From the NCBI GenBank assembly GCA_038049695.1, contig CP142451.1, positions 36,080,501 to 36,144,500 of the forward strand: 64,000 bases of DNA. The letters run 5' to 3'. Shown piece by piece: positions 36,709 through 48,745 of the stretch. Origin of the DNA: Cinnamomum chago (lineage: Eukaryota; Streptophyta; Magnoliopsida; Laurales; Lauraceae). The notes beneath the pieces are model-generated. The model saw only the letters and a list, made by a program, of their open reading frames with translations. It was not told where the DNA came from and ran no database searches. Position numbers and translations under genes: made by a program. Numbering within the stretch: position 1 is the first letter of the stretch; each line of letters begins with the position of its first letter.

Positions 36709-37512
36709 AATAGATATGCTCTTGCGGCATGCCTAATGTGCTCTTCTGGATCCGCATCGGTCACGTCTTCATATAGGTTCCTCAGCCACTCCAGTCTAAC
36801 CGACGAGCCCCGCACACCTACTAACTCTTCGTGTGCCTGCTGGGATGTGACCCCAAGACCATGCTCTACAAGTATCTTTGATCACTCAAATGACAGTTGC
36901 TCCACTGATACAGATTTTCCAGTGACCGGGATCCCTAGAATGGTGCTCACGTCATCAAGGGTAATCGTCATTTCACCAAAAGGCATGTGGAATGTGTTTG
37001 TCTCAGGCTGCCATCTTTCCACAAATGCTGACACCATGTTCTTGCTGATGGAACGATAAGATGTCGCCACCAATGGAGTCAACCCCGAACGGCCAATGAG
37101 ACGACTAAAAATGGTATTCTGCCTTCCCTCTGAATTCCATGCCCATTCACTGATTTTTTGGCCATGGCTTATGCATTTAAGTGACGGCCTTTCCTGCAAA
37201 ACGAAAAAAATAACAAATTAGTGAAGGACATAAAATTTTAAAACATGTTAACCAAGATTAATTATAAACCTGCTGCTGCCAAATACTTGCAGCAATATGC
37301 GTCAGGAAACTGGATAGAAGACTTAAACTTGTAGGCCCCCCGGGAATTTCTCCAATCATATCATGCGCAACAGTTGCTGTTCGATCACGTACTTCTTTTG
37401 CCTGTTCTTCAACTACTTCCTCGTCACCATCGGACACATCAGCAACAAACCTTTGACGGAGTCTCCTGTTCGACGCTGTGGGTCGAATCCTAGAGGTATT
37501 GGGCGCATCCAT
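36709..37512 (-). pseudogene. Plant mobile domain (PMD) gene fragment inside MULE-2
   Basis: Two exons: 37512-37270 (81 codons, ATG start, donor GTTTAT) and 37193-36709 (acceptor TTTTGCAG, donor GTAAGT). Exon 2 holds the N-terminal half of a plant mobile domain, as in MAIN/MAIL1-like and PP7-long-form-like proteins: FVERWQPETNTFHMPFGEM, then TITLDDVSTILGIPVTGK, and after a TGA at 36882 SVRLEWLRNLYEDV and HAARAYLL. PMD proteins are tied to transposon silencing and also occur on plant transposons. Here the gene ends at the exon-2 donor, close to the 3' end of the transposase gene, so the rest of the domain is missing. It could be a captured host fragment or a second gene of this MULE family. 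Confidence 0.8.
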
Positions 37513-37559
37513 ATATCTGAAAAAAAATTCATAAAGACATAGTTCAGAACAGAGTCACA

Positions 37560-37790
37560 GCCCATTCGGACCTGACTGTCCGTGTGTACATTATTCTCTC
37601 GGCGTTACATGGCTGTGAAATTACAATCTGGTCGGACCCACAAAGCCAAGAAATTACAATCTGGTCGGCCAAACATGTCCGACCGAATTGATTTTACTCG
37701 GACCTACAGTGCCGAGATCCTATTCTTTTCACGGATCTTTAGGTCCGAAAGTAAGGACTACTTTCGGACACACAATGCCGAGCACTTTGT
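37560..37790 (+). repeat. MULE-2 right hairpin array
   Basis: Six or so units of 37-41 bp with cggacc-taca-gtgccgag or ggtcggcc-aaacat-gtccgacc type palindromes, upstream of the PMD gene fragment's first exon. Confidence 0.75.
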
Positions 37791-38359
37791 CATTTTCATC
37801 TACCTGTAAATGGCAAAAGCGATGACAATAGCTAGAGAAATGGGGGAGAAAAACGCACATGACAGAGGAAAAAACCTTTAAATAAACGAAATCTTTGATC
37901 TTAAGAGAACACTACAACCATTTTTTAGCAATCAAAAGGTATTGAAATCACTCACTGGGATTGAAAGATGGCCTACCTATGTTATGGACTTTTGAAGAAT
38001 GAGGCAAGAAGAACACAGATACCTTTGAGAAGATGCAGAGAAATCGTCCACAACGGAAATGCAGTTCACGTGCCTCGTCGAGATTTCGTCGATTCAGTGA
38101 ATGGGAGGGAAGAAATGCAACAGAAATGGGGGAAGACGATGATGAAGTGTAGTGTGTATAGAGAAATGCAGGGAGGGAAATTGCATGGGCTTTTTAGGTA
38201 AATTGTAGTGTGTAGAGAGAAAGATGATGGAATCTTTTTACTATAAGTCACTGTGAAAAGAAATGCAGTGTGTAGGTAGCAGCTCTCTATGCTATATAAG
38301 ATGCTTTTGAAGGTATAGTGATATTTGAGAATGCTTTTGGTAAAAACCCCAATTTATTT

Positions 38360-40168
38360 CAATGAAAAGTGTTGCTGGGAGGATTGTTCTTCAATTTATA
38401 TGAACAATAAATTGTTGTGTGCACTTTTATATTTTCCTTTTCCTTAATTTGAGTTTCTCCCATTGGATTGAAGGTGCTGGATTTTGGCGATCAATGGTAG
38501 GCGAATCACCACTACTTTTCTCCTTGCTTGAGTGAATCTTCTCTTTCATTAAAGCTAAAGCTCAATGGGGATTTCCGCTACTCATCATCAAAGATCTTGG
38601 CACGTCAGTCTTGAAAAAAAAGTGGCCGAGTGTGGAGAAAAAATTTAGGATCAAGACGGAGACGGAGAAAAAAAGAAAAAGAAAAAAATCTGGTACAGCC
38701 TAAAGAGGACCTGTCCCTGGCACACATCCATTCTGTTGCCATCTCAGCTCTTACTGACATGAGCCCAAGTCAGATCTCAACCGTTCACTCATTTGGTATT
38801 AACCATGATGGGAGCATGAAAACCATTCGGAATTGGGTGGATATTACCTAATTCACTCATTGCACCTGTTTATGTGTGATCCGAACCAGCATTCCTATCG
38901 TAGTGACATCTCAGTCCATGAAAATTTATAGGGCTAGCATTCACAATAAGCTCTGAAAGTTGGCAAAATCGATGGGCCAGAAATGGGCAATGGGGAAAGA
39001 AAAAAAGAGAGTAATATCAAATGTTGCCATTTCTTCGACTTGATGAAAATTATTTGAATTCGAGGACCCAATATTCGTGCTGCAGAATTCTCTTTCAACA
39101 ATTCCCCAAATGTTAATTGCTTGTGAAGATTCTTATAGATTTCAGAGAATTTCAAAGAAAAAAAATATTCATCTAAGATTTACCCGCTTCATGTACGTCG
39201 CAAATTTTTTTTTTTTATCAAATATGAATTTCACGAACTAACCGGATTTTGGAATTCTCAATAACCCAAATTCCTATGGCTGCATCTGGCAAGAGATTTC
39301 TCACCAGTTTTTCACAAAGTCATGGAAAACCTACATTTAGTAATTGTAAATTCTTGGAGGAAATCCTCTTTTGTGAGAATTTTCAGGTATGACCCCCGCA
39401 AAGGATTTGAAAATCCTCTTACACGGATTTTATGCACTCACACCAATTTTTTTCAGCTAAACACTTCGATATTGATGAGAAATCCCCAGCTCTACAAATC
39501 CTCAAATGAGGGATCTCTGTTCCAGGGGCAGTGAATTCCTCATCTGTTACTAAACATGCCCTAACGGAAACGCTCGAAATCAATCAAAGAGGCTATAGAA
39601 AGGAATCCATCTCATATTTTTCCAAGCTGTTTCTTCTTATCCTTTGAATTTTCAATCAGCAATGTAAACACCTGCACAATCATATTCAACTTGTATGAAG
39701 AATGCATCACAACAGAATCTCTGATGCCTCACTCTCCTTTTTTTTTCCTTTCGAACATTAAGCTAATCGTGGAAATTTTTTGCAGGTGTGATTTCAGATC
39801 AATGCATCTAAACCATTTACTCATGTGTTAGTGTGAGGTAAGAATCCCGTGCATGAAACTGGAAGCCATCAGTAAGGTTGGGGAAAATGAAGCCACAGAC
39901 AATATATTACGTAAATGCGAAAAAAATGATCCATCACCAGATACTAAATTCTTCGAAGTAGATTATGTTACAAAAGCATGAGACCATACTGCGGCAACAC
40001 TCTGTTCTTTCCCACTGAACAAATGACAAATTTTATCATCACATTCATTGAATAGGCCGTTCTAAGAATTCAATTACAAGTGGGACTAAAAGGTATTTGG
40101 ACAGGGAAGAAAAATGTTGCCTCCCTGAATTATTATATAAATGTGATTTCTGATTACTTTTTGTGGAT
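38360..40168. other. Region downstream of the mannosidase gene, no gene recognised
   Basis: AT-rich, with short A tracts and a possible MITE-like piece (39255-39565, bounded by aattcctatggctgcatctgg and ctaaacatgcccta). It should hold the 3' UTR of the mannosidase next to 40168; I saw no clear polyadenylation motif. Confidence 0.4.
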
Positions 40169-42149
40169 TTAAGCTTGGAAAACTAGAATGAAGGTACGAA
40201 TTTCCATGGGACCCAGCTCCACCACTAGTTTAGAAGGATCAACAGGCCCTCCTTTCACCTTCATTTCTTCCTTGGGAGGGCCTTCTACCTTCCAAATCAG
40301 TCTCTTCTTTTCCATTTCTACTCTTTCTTGATTAGCAGATAAGTTCATCTCAGTTATTTTGCTGATCTGAAAGAATAAAATGAAAAAAAAAGAAAAAAGA
40401 AAAAAAAAGAAAAGATGATTACCACTTGAAAGAGGGAGGGGAAAGGGAACCAAAAAGAGTTAAGTGTCATGCATATATTGCTAATCATACACAAGGGCAT
40501 GCATGTATTAACACAAGGCCTGATGATGCCAATCATAATACGCATATATTTGAATATGGATCAAGTGATTCAATAGCTAAAGCATCATTTTCCTCTAAAT
40601 AATCTAAAAACAGTGAATAAACTTTTAATTGTCACCTGATCAATTAAATTAAGGCATGGGTCCAAGGACATGAACTGATATTTGAAGAATTGGGGTGCCA
40701 CATAATAGTCAACAAAAAGGGTAACCAAGGCATTTAGATATGGAGTAAAAGGAGCGACAGAAATGGTTTTTCACACTTGCATAAGCATTTCAGTTTTCCA
40801 CCCCTAGAGCAACGGCATTTCAGTTTTCCACCCCTAGAGCAACGGTATGCCAAATCAGGTTTTTTTTTTTTATAATCTAAAAGCATGTCTGCAGTAGAAT
40901 TTATAATGTGAGGGGCATTTTAGAATTACCCCAAAAGACAAGGGTCAATATAACACGTATCAACCTATCTGACTAAAGATAGGTGCATTTACAACTGTGT
41001 CATCATCTAGAGTTTTGGAGGCTCTAGAACTTAACCTCATGTTCATATGTAACTTCAAACCATTGTGTTAAACTTACCGTCTTGTCAGGGAACAACTTCC
41101 TTAGATCCACATAAGCCATTACTGAAAGATCCTTATCCTCTCCCATCTGGAAAATATTTACACAAGAAACAGAAGATATAGTCAGGGATAAAATATATAG
41201 GTGGTGAGTTTTTCACGAAGACTACAATCTATACTAAAGCTGAAAAAGTCATAAGTGATTTTGGCAAATGATGGCAGAAGGAGCTTCTGTTTCTAATGGT
41301 CTGTTAAGTAAAAGTGAAAATTTAAGACCTCATATAGGTGTGCCAATCGCATTAGAACACTTCCATCTTCAAGAACCTGTAGAAAAGTTCAAGAGATTTT
41401 AAGTAGACATAGGAAAACTTTTTCCTGTAGAAAAGTTCAAGAGATTTTAAGTAGACCTAGGAAAACTTTTTCCTGGTAGAAATAATAGAGATCTTTTGTT
41501 TTAATTCGACTTGCAATCTAAACTTGCATGTTTTTAAGAGATCAAATAAATAATATTAATAGAAGTCAAATTAAAAAAGAAAGAAAAACTCAATTGGTCT
41601 TCAGAAGCATACAATATTATCATACTCCCCAATCTATGTTTCTCGAGCTATTGATGTCTAACGATGCTAGCTTCCGTTTCACCAAATCGTCTCCCAAATT
41701 TTGTCTACTTAGGGTCCACAAGATTTTGATAAATGACATACACAACATGCTTTTGCAATATCGCAAAAGTATTTACAAGACCAAATCAACGTTCACCATT
41801 CTAATTTTCACCAATTTTAGTTATTACAAATGGAAGACAAGTTCTATGTATGAGGCATTCCACTTACCTGAAGGGTTATCATTGCAACATTACCAGGTAA
41901 ACTGTAGGAAGGATCCATCGCTGAGAATGTTGGTATATGTGAACTCATCCAATTACCTCCATTCTGTTAAATAGGAACTCGTCATCTAGATTTAGCAGAC
42001 CCATAACCTTCAAACAAGGAAACTACAGAGTGTTTCACCTGTTCAGCGAATGCAAGAAGAAAAGGACTATATATCTCTTGGCCCACCATTCGACGCCACT
42101 TAGCACCATCGCCCAAGGGATCAATTCTAAGATAAAATTTCCCCTGAAC
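40169..42149 (-). CDS. GH38 alpha-mannosidase, last five exons
   Basis: Exons in transcript order: 42149-42039, 41963-41868, 41376-41329, 41146-41078, 40366-40169 (stop TAA). All join in phase 0 with AG/GT borders. They read QGKFYLRIDPLGDGAKWRR, GQEIYSPFLLAFAEQ, HIPTFSAMDPSYSLPGNVAM, VLMRLAHLYE, GEDKDLSVMAYVDLRKLFP, EMNLSANQERVEMEKKRLIW and GGPVDPSKLVVELGPMEIRT. These are signature C-terminal motifs of plant lysosomal/vacuolar class II alpha-mannosidases (glycoside hydrolase 38), which trim mannose from glycoproteins. No stops or frameshifts. The catalytic N-terminal domain is not in the window. Two introns carry small duplications (40788-40850, 30 bp; 41377-41480, 52 bp). Confidence 0.95.
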
Positions 42150-42777
42150 CTGTCAAAACATTAATATTGAAGCTGTCAAAATTGAACCATGTTCTATGCC
42201 TTCATACTGTAAAACTGTCAAAGTAAAATTCATTAACAAGATGTCAGGTTAAAACCACAACATATATCAGTGTGTATGCAGCTATAATACCTTATCGATG
42301 CCTTCAAGTATAGCTATCTAGATGACACAAGATCAGTATGAATAAAGAATACAATATGGAATTGTAGTCATAACGTACTATTTAAGTTATCTTGTCTATG
42401 TTAGTGCATTGATCACCATCAATGTAACACTTGGTAAAAAAGTTTGTCATATTCAATCCTATTGATGAGATAAGTCTCATGATGTTGTCTGTTATATTAC
42501 AAATCACTATGCATGATCTGCCATTTGCTGGGCCCAGGCCAGGGTAAAGGAGAAGGGATTAGCGCATCGGATGGGCAGTTAGCAGTTTCTTTCTTCTCAA
42601 ACATTTGTATTGAGTTTTACTTTGAAAGGGCATTTCCCAAGAACAAACAGGAATGATGAATAAGTAAAAAAAAAAAAAAAATCAGAAAACCGACCCCAGA
42701 TAATCTGACAAGCTTCATGATAATGATGATGAGGATGATGTATACATCTTGTAAAGATATCTGAAACTGTCATGCCT

Positions 42778-43029
42778 GTGGCAAGGGCTGGGTCCGGCGA
42801 GCATCCGCCTACAGAGAAAGGGCGGGGAAAACTCTAAAGGACTGGGTATGCATATATAGTGGTGCATAAGTCCCACATAAGAAACAAGCTAGTCTTGATC
42901 TTGGTTATATGTGTGTGACCTGACCTTAACTCCAAATGAGACCTTTTAAAACAGTGAGACAAGATTGGGTTAGAATCCCATGAGCCAAAGCGGACAATAT
43001 CATGTGGACAGCGAGCCCGGGTCGTTACA
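42778..43029 (+). repeat. Small solo-LTR-like sequence (fossil)
   Basis: 252 bp from TGTCATGCCTG to CGTTACA, containing atataGtggtgcataagtccc and aaagcggacaatatcatgtgg, a combination common in short plant LTRs. No matching partner was found in the window. Confidence 0.45.
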
Positions 43030-45881
43030 AATGTCGGTGAATGTCGAAGGAAGTTGGGTACATGTTTTGAATGCAGTGAGCGAGGACACAAACAGGCAGA
43101 CTGTCCGAAGAAAGGCCAAGGAAATGAAGGCCAGCAGCAAAACTGGGTACAGGGGGCTCAATAGCAACGCCAGCAGCAAGGGGGTTTCAACCACAAAACC
43201 AACAACCAGGACACCAACTGAACCCACAGCAAAGGTATCAACCGAATCAATGGAATAGGAATCAGCAGAATCTGCCCTAAGATCAGAATCGAGGGAGGAC
43301 TAACCAAGGTGGGAATCACGGGAGACCGCAAGGGAATGCACGAGTGTTCGCCATCACTCAACAGGACGCAGTTGCAGCAGACAATTGAATACAGGGTATA
43401 TTTCTTACCTCTTATATGTATTTAAATTTGGAGGACCGAAATTTCCTAAGGAGGGGAGTATGTAATATCTTTGAAGGGGTTAGATTTTTAAACTAATTTT
43501 CTTCTTGGCTTATATACGTGATGATTAATGATTGATTATAATTATTTTAAGGTGGGCCTTTATTGTTAAGACCCTTTTTATATATACATATATCTGTTTG
43601 AATGGGACTCAACCTTCTTATTCCTGTGGGAAGCTGACACCTACATAGAAGGATGTTTATGCTATTAATAGTAGGACTCCAATTCTTGGAGGAATCCCCG
43701 CACGACAAACTCCGAGGGACTTTAGGTTCAGAGAACTATTTATAAGACCTCTCCCTCCCATTCTTCTCACGTACATAACAACAATCAGACTTTCCAAACC
43801 CAAATCCTAGGCTAAGCCAAGGAAGAATTAGAGTTTTGGAGAGGGAGGAAGGAAGACTAGTGGATTCAGGCCACCGGTTGAGTAGATTTCTTCGTATACA
43901 TGATGTGCTGTTTTCTTATATGTAGTGAATCGATTAAGATATGAATCTGCACTATTTTGCTTTTCCAATTACTGTTGGAGCCATTACATAATGATATAGT
44001 GTGCTCATACCAGATTTCATGTGCTCAGAGACACTGTCGGACAATCCAGTTATGGTTTGGTGACTGGTAATATCCAATTTTTCTGTAAGATATGATGGTT
44101 TCAAATCTCTTATGATTTAAGATAATCTCCAGACCTTATTCACTGCCAAGATGATCCAATTACAAAGAATTATAGTGCAGAATTTGAAATTCTCAGTTTT
44201 CTGCACACCAAGAACCAAATTGGGTCGACAAGGGTTATTGGACCCCATGGCCCACTTGATGATAGATCTGGACCATGGATCTGGTTGAGGACACATGGTC
44301 GACAGATAAGAACCTGGACCCATATGAGTGGGCCCCAACAGGAGACATTAATAACAGTAGCAGAAGGCTGTTTGGTCGATAGCCTTTGTGGCACCGCAGG
44401 GCCCCACCTGATCAAAGACCAGGACCCCACATCTAGTAGGGGACTGAGGGGCGACCAGAGTGGTGCTGGACCCACATGGAGCTTCTTCTATTACATGAGT
44501 TACTGTAGAAGGGTTTTCTTCATATAAATACCTGTTGTGGGGCCTAGGAGGCCACCAAATCTTAAAAGTGAGGCCCCTGGCGACCCTGATGATTAGGCCC
44601 CATCATGGATTGCGGCCAGTGGGGCGCACTATCCAGTCCACCCTAGCCTGCAGGGCGTGAGCCCAGTTCTATTCCGTAAGAGAACTCTGTTGGGTGTATT
44701 GACTCTATTATGGACTTGCAAAAATTGCATTCAGGCCGTATAAGTTTTAGAATGTATATATATCAGACCTCCTTTGACAACTTTCCATAGGAAATCTTTA
44801 ATACAGAATATGCAAAATATATGGCAGTCTGGGATGTAGCCTTTCACTTGATGCACAGTCATGCTAAATAGAATACTTTACTAATGACTTTGGTGATCCT
44901 ATGTCTTTATTTTTGATTTAAACTATGTTGAATGCTTTAATATTGTTATACCTTATAATTGTTGTGATGAATGAAGATGACTGGATGCTTCATCCTATTA
45001 GGATAATTTGGAATTTATCCTTACGACAGGTACCAGAACGGTAAGGGAATAAGGCTGATGAAACCCGGAAACATCAGTAAGGACAAAATCTCAAATTATC
45101 ATGATAACTATACTGGAAATATTAATGAAAACTGTTTTTGAAATATTATTGACCTACCCTTTTGGACACCCCTAGATGCACCAGCACGAGGCTAAGAGAT
45201 GGATTCTTTTGACATGGCTTTTAGGCCATCTGCGTAATTTTTCTGACTTATAGGTCAGTAGCACTTTCTTTGGCTATAGGTCAGCTGTTTGACTGACTAT
45301 AGCATGCCCCTAGTGTTTTGGTGACACCCTTGAGGTGTATGTTTATTTTTGGAAGCTTGTGAACATGGTGGTTAGGCGGTGGTCCCCCGGTTAGAATTAG
45401 AAACCTTAATTGAATTCATGAAAACATGTTTCTATATTGTTCCATATCTGAATTAAATGTTTCTTTTATTACAATGTTGCACACAAATTTTGTACATGTA
45501 GAAATCTATTCACTCAGTATGACTGGTTGAGTTTTCACCCCAATCCCAGGGATGACAAAAACATGGAAAGGTTAGGAGGTTCCCAATGACGAAGAAATTT
45601 TTTAACATCTGTGGCTGAGCGTTCGGGACTCACAGACAATTTTACCTAGATACATGCTTTACTTGATTCTTTTAAAATTACAAAGACTATTTTGGAATTA
45701 TGTAGTTTATTTTTTTATTGGATTTGCATATTCATTCAATTTAAGATTCAGATTTTAGGCAAAAGCATGGTTATTTATGACAAGTTTATGATCATAGAAC
45801 TTGGAAGAAACTTCTTCTTATTTTGTATTATTTCTGTTTGTGTTCCTTTGGAGATCCAGCCCCAATATATAGAGTATTACA
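43030..45881 (+). mobile_element. Ty3/gypsy, Tekay-like: gag fragment plus 3' LTR (fossil)
   Basis: A gag zinc knuckle (CFECSERGHKQADCPKK) lies at 43050-43110 and a Gln-rich stretch follows. After a purine tract (aaggaggggagta) the LTR runs 43461-45881 (2421 bp), starting TGTAATATCT and ending GTATTACA. Only these parts are present; the element is broken. The LTR ends exactly beside a copia LTR. Confidence 0.8.
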
Positions 45882-48536
45882 TGCCTCAATCAAGGCTTCT
45901 TAATTAGGAAACTGGCTAATTACATCAATTGTTATTCTATCTTTAGGAAACTAACTAATTACAAGAGAAAATCTAATTAAGAGAATATGTACAGCTGTTA
46001 CATGTTGACCCAATCATCCACGTGAGATATGATATTCTGGACTATGTTCATGGGCCTTGGGCCTGTTTAACACCCCCACTCAAATTGATGTGGGAGAATC
46101 AACAAGCATTAATTTGCCAACCAAGAACTGATGGCGAGGACGCGGAAGACCTTTAGTAAGGAGATCAGCAAGTTGAAGCTCAGTGGAGACATGTGGAAGG
46201 CTGATGACATCACGCTTAAGCGCATCTCGTATGAAATGACAATCAACCTCAATGTGTTTAGTGCATTCATGAAAAATGGGATTTTCAGTAATCCGAATTG
46301 CACTTGTATTATCTGTGTAGAGGGGGGTGGCACCTTCTGCTGGAAACCCAATGTCAGAGAGTAGACCGCGGAGCCAAATAATTTCAGAGCATGCAACAGA
46401 CATGGCGCCGTACTCAGCCTCGGTAGAGGATTTGGAAACTGTTGCTTGTTTCTTGCATTTCCAGGAAATCAGACTATCACCCAAAAACATGCACCATCCT
46501 GTCGTCGATCTGCGAGTATCTAGACAACCAGCCCAATCAGCATCTGAATAAGCTTTGAGAGATAGAGGATTGTTGGATGGAAAATACAACCCGCGAGTCG
46601 GTGTGCGAATAAGGTACCGAATGATGCGACGAACAGCAGCCATATGAAGATGACGAGGAGCAGTCATGAACTGACTCATTAGGTTGACCGCATAGGAGAT
46701 ATCAGGACGAGTGATCGTGAGGTAGATCAAGCTACCAACTAACTGGCGATATGTGGTAGGATCTGGAAGAAGGTCACCCTCCTCTTTACTGAGTTTGACA
46801 TTCAGTTCGACCGGTGTATCTACGGGAGCTGAAGCAGTAAGGCCAGCCAAGGCAATAAGGTCAACCGTGTATTTATGCTGATTGAGAACTAGACCTTTAG
46901 TCGATTGATGAACTTTAAGACCAAGGAAATAGTTTAAGGGGCCAAGGTCCTTCATGTGAAATGTCTTATTAAGAAAAGCTTGGAGTTCCTGAATCATATG
47001 TGCATTGAGTCCAGTAATGACAATGTCATCAACGTAGACCAGTAACACAGTAATCCCGGACGGAGCATGATGTAAGAACATAGAAGGATCATACTGGCTC
47101 GGATGAAAATCCAAGCGGAGAAGAGCATCTTTAAATTTCTCAAACCACGCGCGAGGAGCTTACTTCAAACCATAGAGAGAACGATGGAGCTTAGCAACCA
47201 TACCCTTCCCAGAAGAGGACCCCGGAGGCAGACGCATATAAACATCTTCTTTGAGATCACCATGAAGAAACACATTTTTGACATCAATTTGATAGAGAGG
47301 CCAGGACCGAGATGCAGCAACACCAAGGATTACGCGTACAGTGGTCATCTTGGCGACGGGAGCAAAAGTTTCATCATAATCAATGCCATATTCCTGCCGA
47401 TTTCCGAGAGCAACAAGGCGCGCCTTATATCGATCGAGAGTGCCATCTGATTTTAACTTGAGAGAAAAGATCCACTTGCAGCCAATAGGTTTGACACTCA
47501 TAGGAGAGGGGACAATATCCCACGTATGATTTTTCTCTAAAGCAGCCAATTCATCGAGCATAGCTTGGTTCCAGCATTTGTCCTGCACAGCCTGAGAATA
47601 GGATTGGGGAATGGAAGAAGAGGACAAAGTGGCCATTAAGGAAGTATGGGAGAACCCATAGCGGTCGGGTGGTACCGAAATGCGAGTGGAGCGACGCAAT
47701 GGAGGAAGTCCAGATGGACCAAATGCCGGAGGTGGACCAGATGTTGGAGGAAGATCGGGAGGGGAATCCCTGGGAGGCGCGTCTGTAGTTCGTCTGCGAT
47801 ACACATAGTTAGGATTAAAGCGAACAATAGATGTGTCGTCGGAAAAACCAGGTAAGGAAACTAAAGAGGAGTCGTCTGGAGGATCAAGATGTTTTTGAAA
47901 AAAATACTTGTTTTCAAAAAACACGACATTCCTAGAGGTATGGATGCGACGAATGTGGGGATCATAGCAAAGGAACCCTTTCTGGAAGGGTGCATATCCT
48001 AAAAAAACACACTGAGCGGATTGAGCTGTAAGTTTAGTCCGTTCAGAAGGAGGCAAATGTACAAAGCAAACCGAGCCAAAAACATGAAGATCATCATAGG
48101 ATGGAGATGTCTTGTATAAGCGATAATATGGGCACTGATTTTCAAGCGAATGGGATGGCATACGATTAATAAGATGAGCTGCAGTAACCAATGCCTCAAC
48201 CTAAAAACGGGTAGGAACTGATGATTCAAGGAGAAGGGAACGAGTGACATCAAGGAGATGTCTATTTTTTCTTTCAGTGACTCCATTCTGCTGTGGAGTA
48301 TAAGGACAAGTTCTTTGAGAAATAATTCCCTTGTTTTGCAAAAAGTGTTGAAAATCAGAGGACATATATTCCCCGCCTGAATCAGATCGTAGGATTTTAA
48401 TGCAGGTGGAAAATTGATTTTCAACATAAGCCAGAAAAATCTTAAAAACATGAAAAACATCAGATTTGGAATGCAGAAAGTAAACCCATGTGAACCGACT
48501 AAAATCATCAACCCCCTCCAAGTGACTATGGTGAAA
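45882..48536 (-). mobile_element. Ty1/copia element, pol and partial 3' LTR (fossil)
   Basis: Minus-strand order: integrase core (FSRFTWVYFLHSKSD near 48500, RSDSGGEYMSSDFQ near 48370, PYTPQQNGVTERKNRHLLD near 48280), RT ([20 protein letters not shown] near 47450, YVDDI near 47035), RNase H (AYSDADWAGCLDTRRSTTGW near 46540, ADLLTKGLP near 46140). A purine tract (TTTGAGTGGGGG) precedes an LTR start TGTTAAACAGG at 46071. The LTR runs to 45883, where it meets the Tekay-like LTR. No gag or protease seen. Broken, few interruptions. Confidence 0.9.
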
Positions 48537-48733
48537 CGCAATATGGTAGATATCCATCTCCACCCCCTCCAAGTTCCTATGATGCGGGTGCGGCTGCCTT
48601 CTTTGGATTTGTGGATTCCAATGCTCATCAATATCAAATTCAATATGGTGCCAATAGAAATGATAACACTGATGGGGATGAGGATAACCATAGCCCCTTG
48701 AATCTTGGTAGACATTCCTTTTAGTGGTGATTA
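48537..48733 (+). pseudogene. Short proline/tyrosine-rich coding tail, possibly of a hAT transposase
   Basis: Open plus-strand frame reading PPPSDYGETQYGRYPSPPPP, then SYDAGAAAFFGFVDSN, then an Asn/Asp-rich end and stop near 48709. Such Pro/Tyr tails follow the dimerisation region in some plant hAT transposases. No other part of that gene lies beside it. Recognition is weak. Confidence 0.3.
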
Positions 48734-48745
48734 AGGCATTCCTAT

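Larger units (their letters stand above)
33840..38287 (+). mobile_element. Mutator-like element MULE-2 with FAR1-type transposase
   Basis: Terminal repeats: left AAGTGCTGCTACCTACACAC, right (inverted) GAGAGCTGCTACCTACACAC, continuing TGCRTTT. A perfect 9-bp target duplication TATGCTATA lies at 33831-33839 and 38288-38296. It encodes the transposase (plus strand) and a convergent plant-mobile-domain gene fragment, with hairpin arrays on each side (34325-34560 and 37560-37790). It was inserted in the right arm of the foldback element. Confidence 0.93.
32935..38350. mobile_element. Foldback / long-TIR element, split by MULE-2
   Basis: The left arm starts GGGGTTTTTATCAAAAGCAT. The right end, inverted, starts GGGGTTTTTACCAAAAGCAT at 38350. 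The arms match over about 400 bases, including accaaattgcccctccaac (left 33042, inverted right 33820) and a central hairpin at 33425-33575 (gattttttccctttt against aaaagggaaaaatc). Arms hold many cga-gacttgatttt copies. Flanks TATTTATAT and AATTTATTT agree at 7 of 9. Without the inserted MULE it is about 0.96 kb and non-coding. Confidence 0.82.

Noticed and set aside
36700-37059. C-terminal 120 residues of the MULE transposase frame
   Set aside because: This part is the antisense of the PMD exon, which has clear family motifs; the transposase most likely ends before it.
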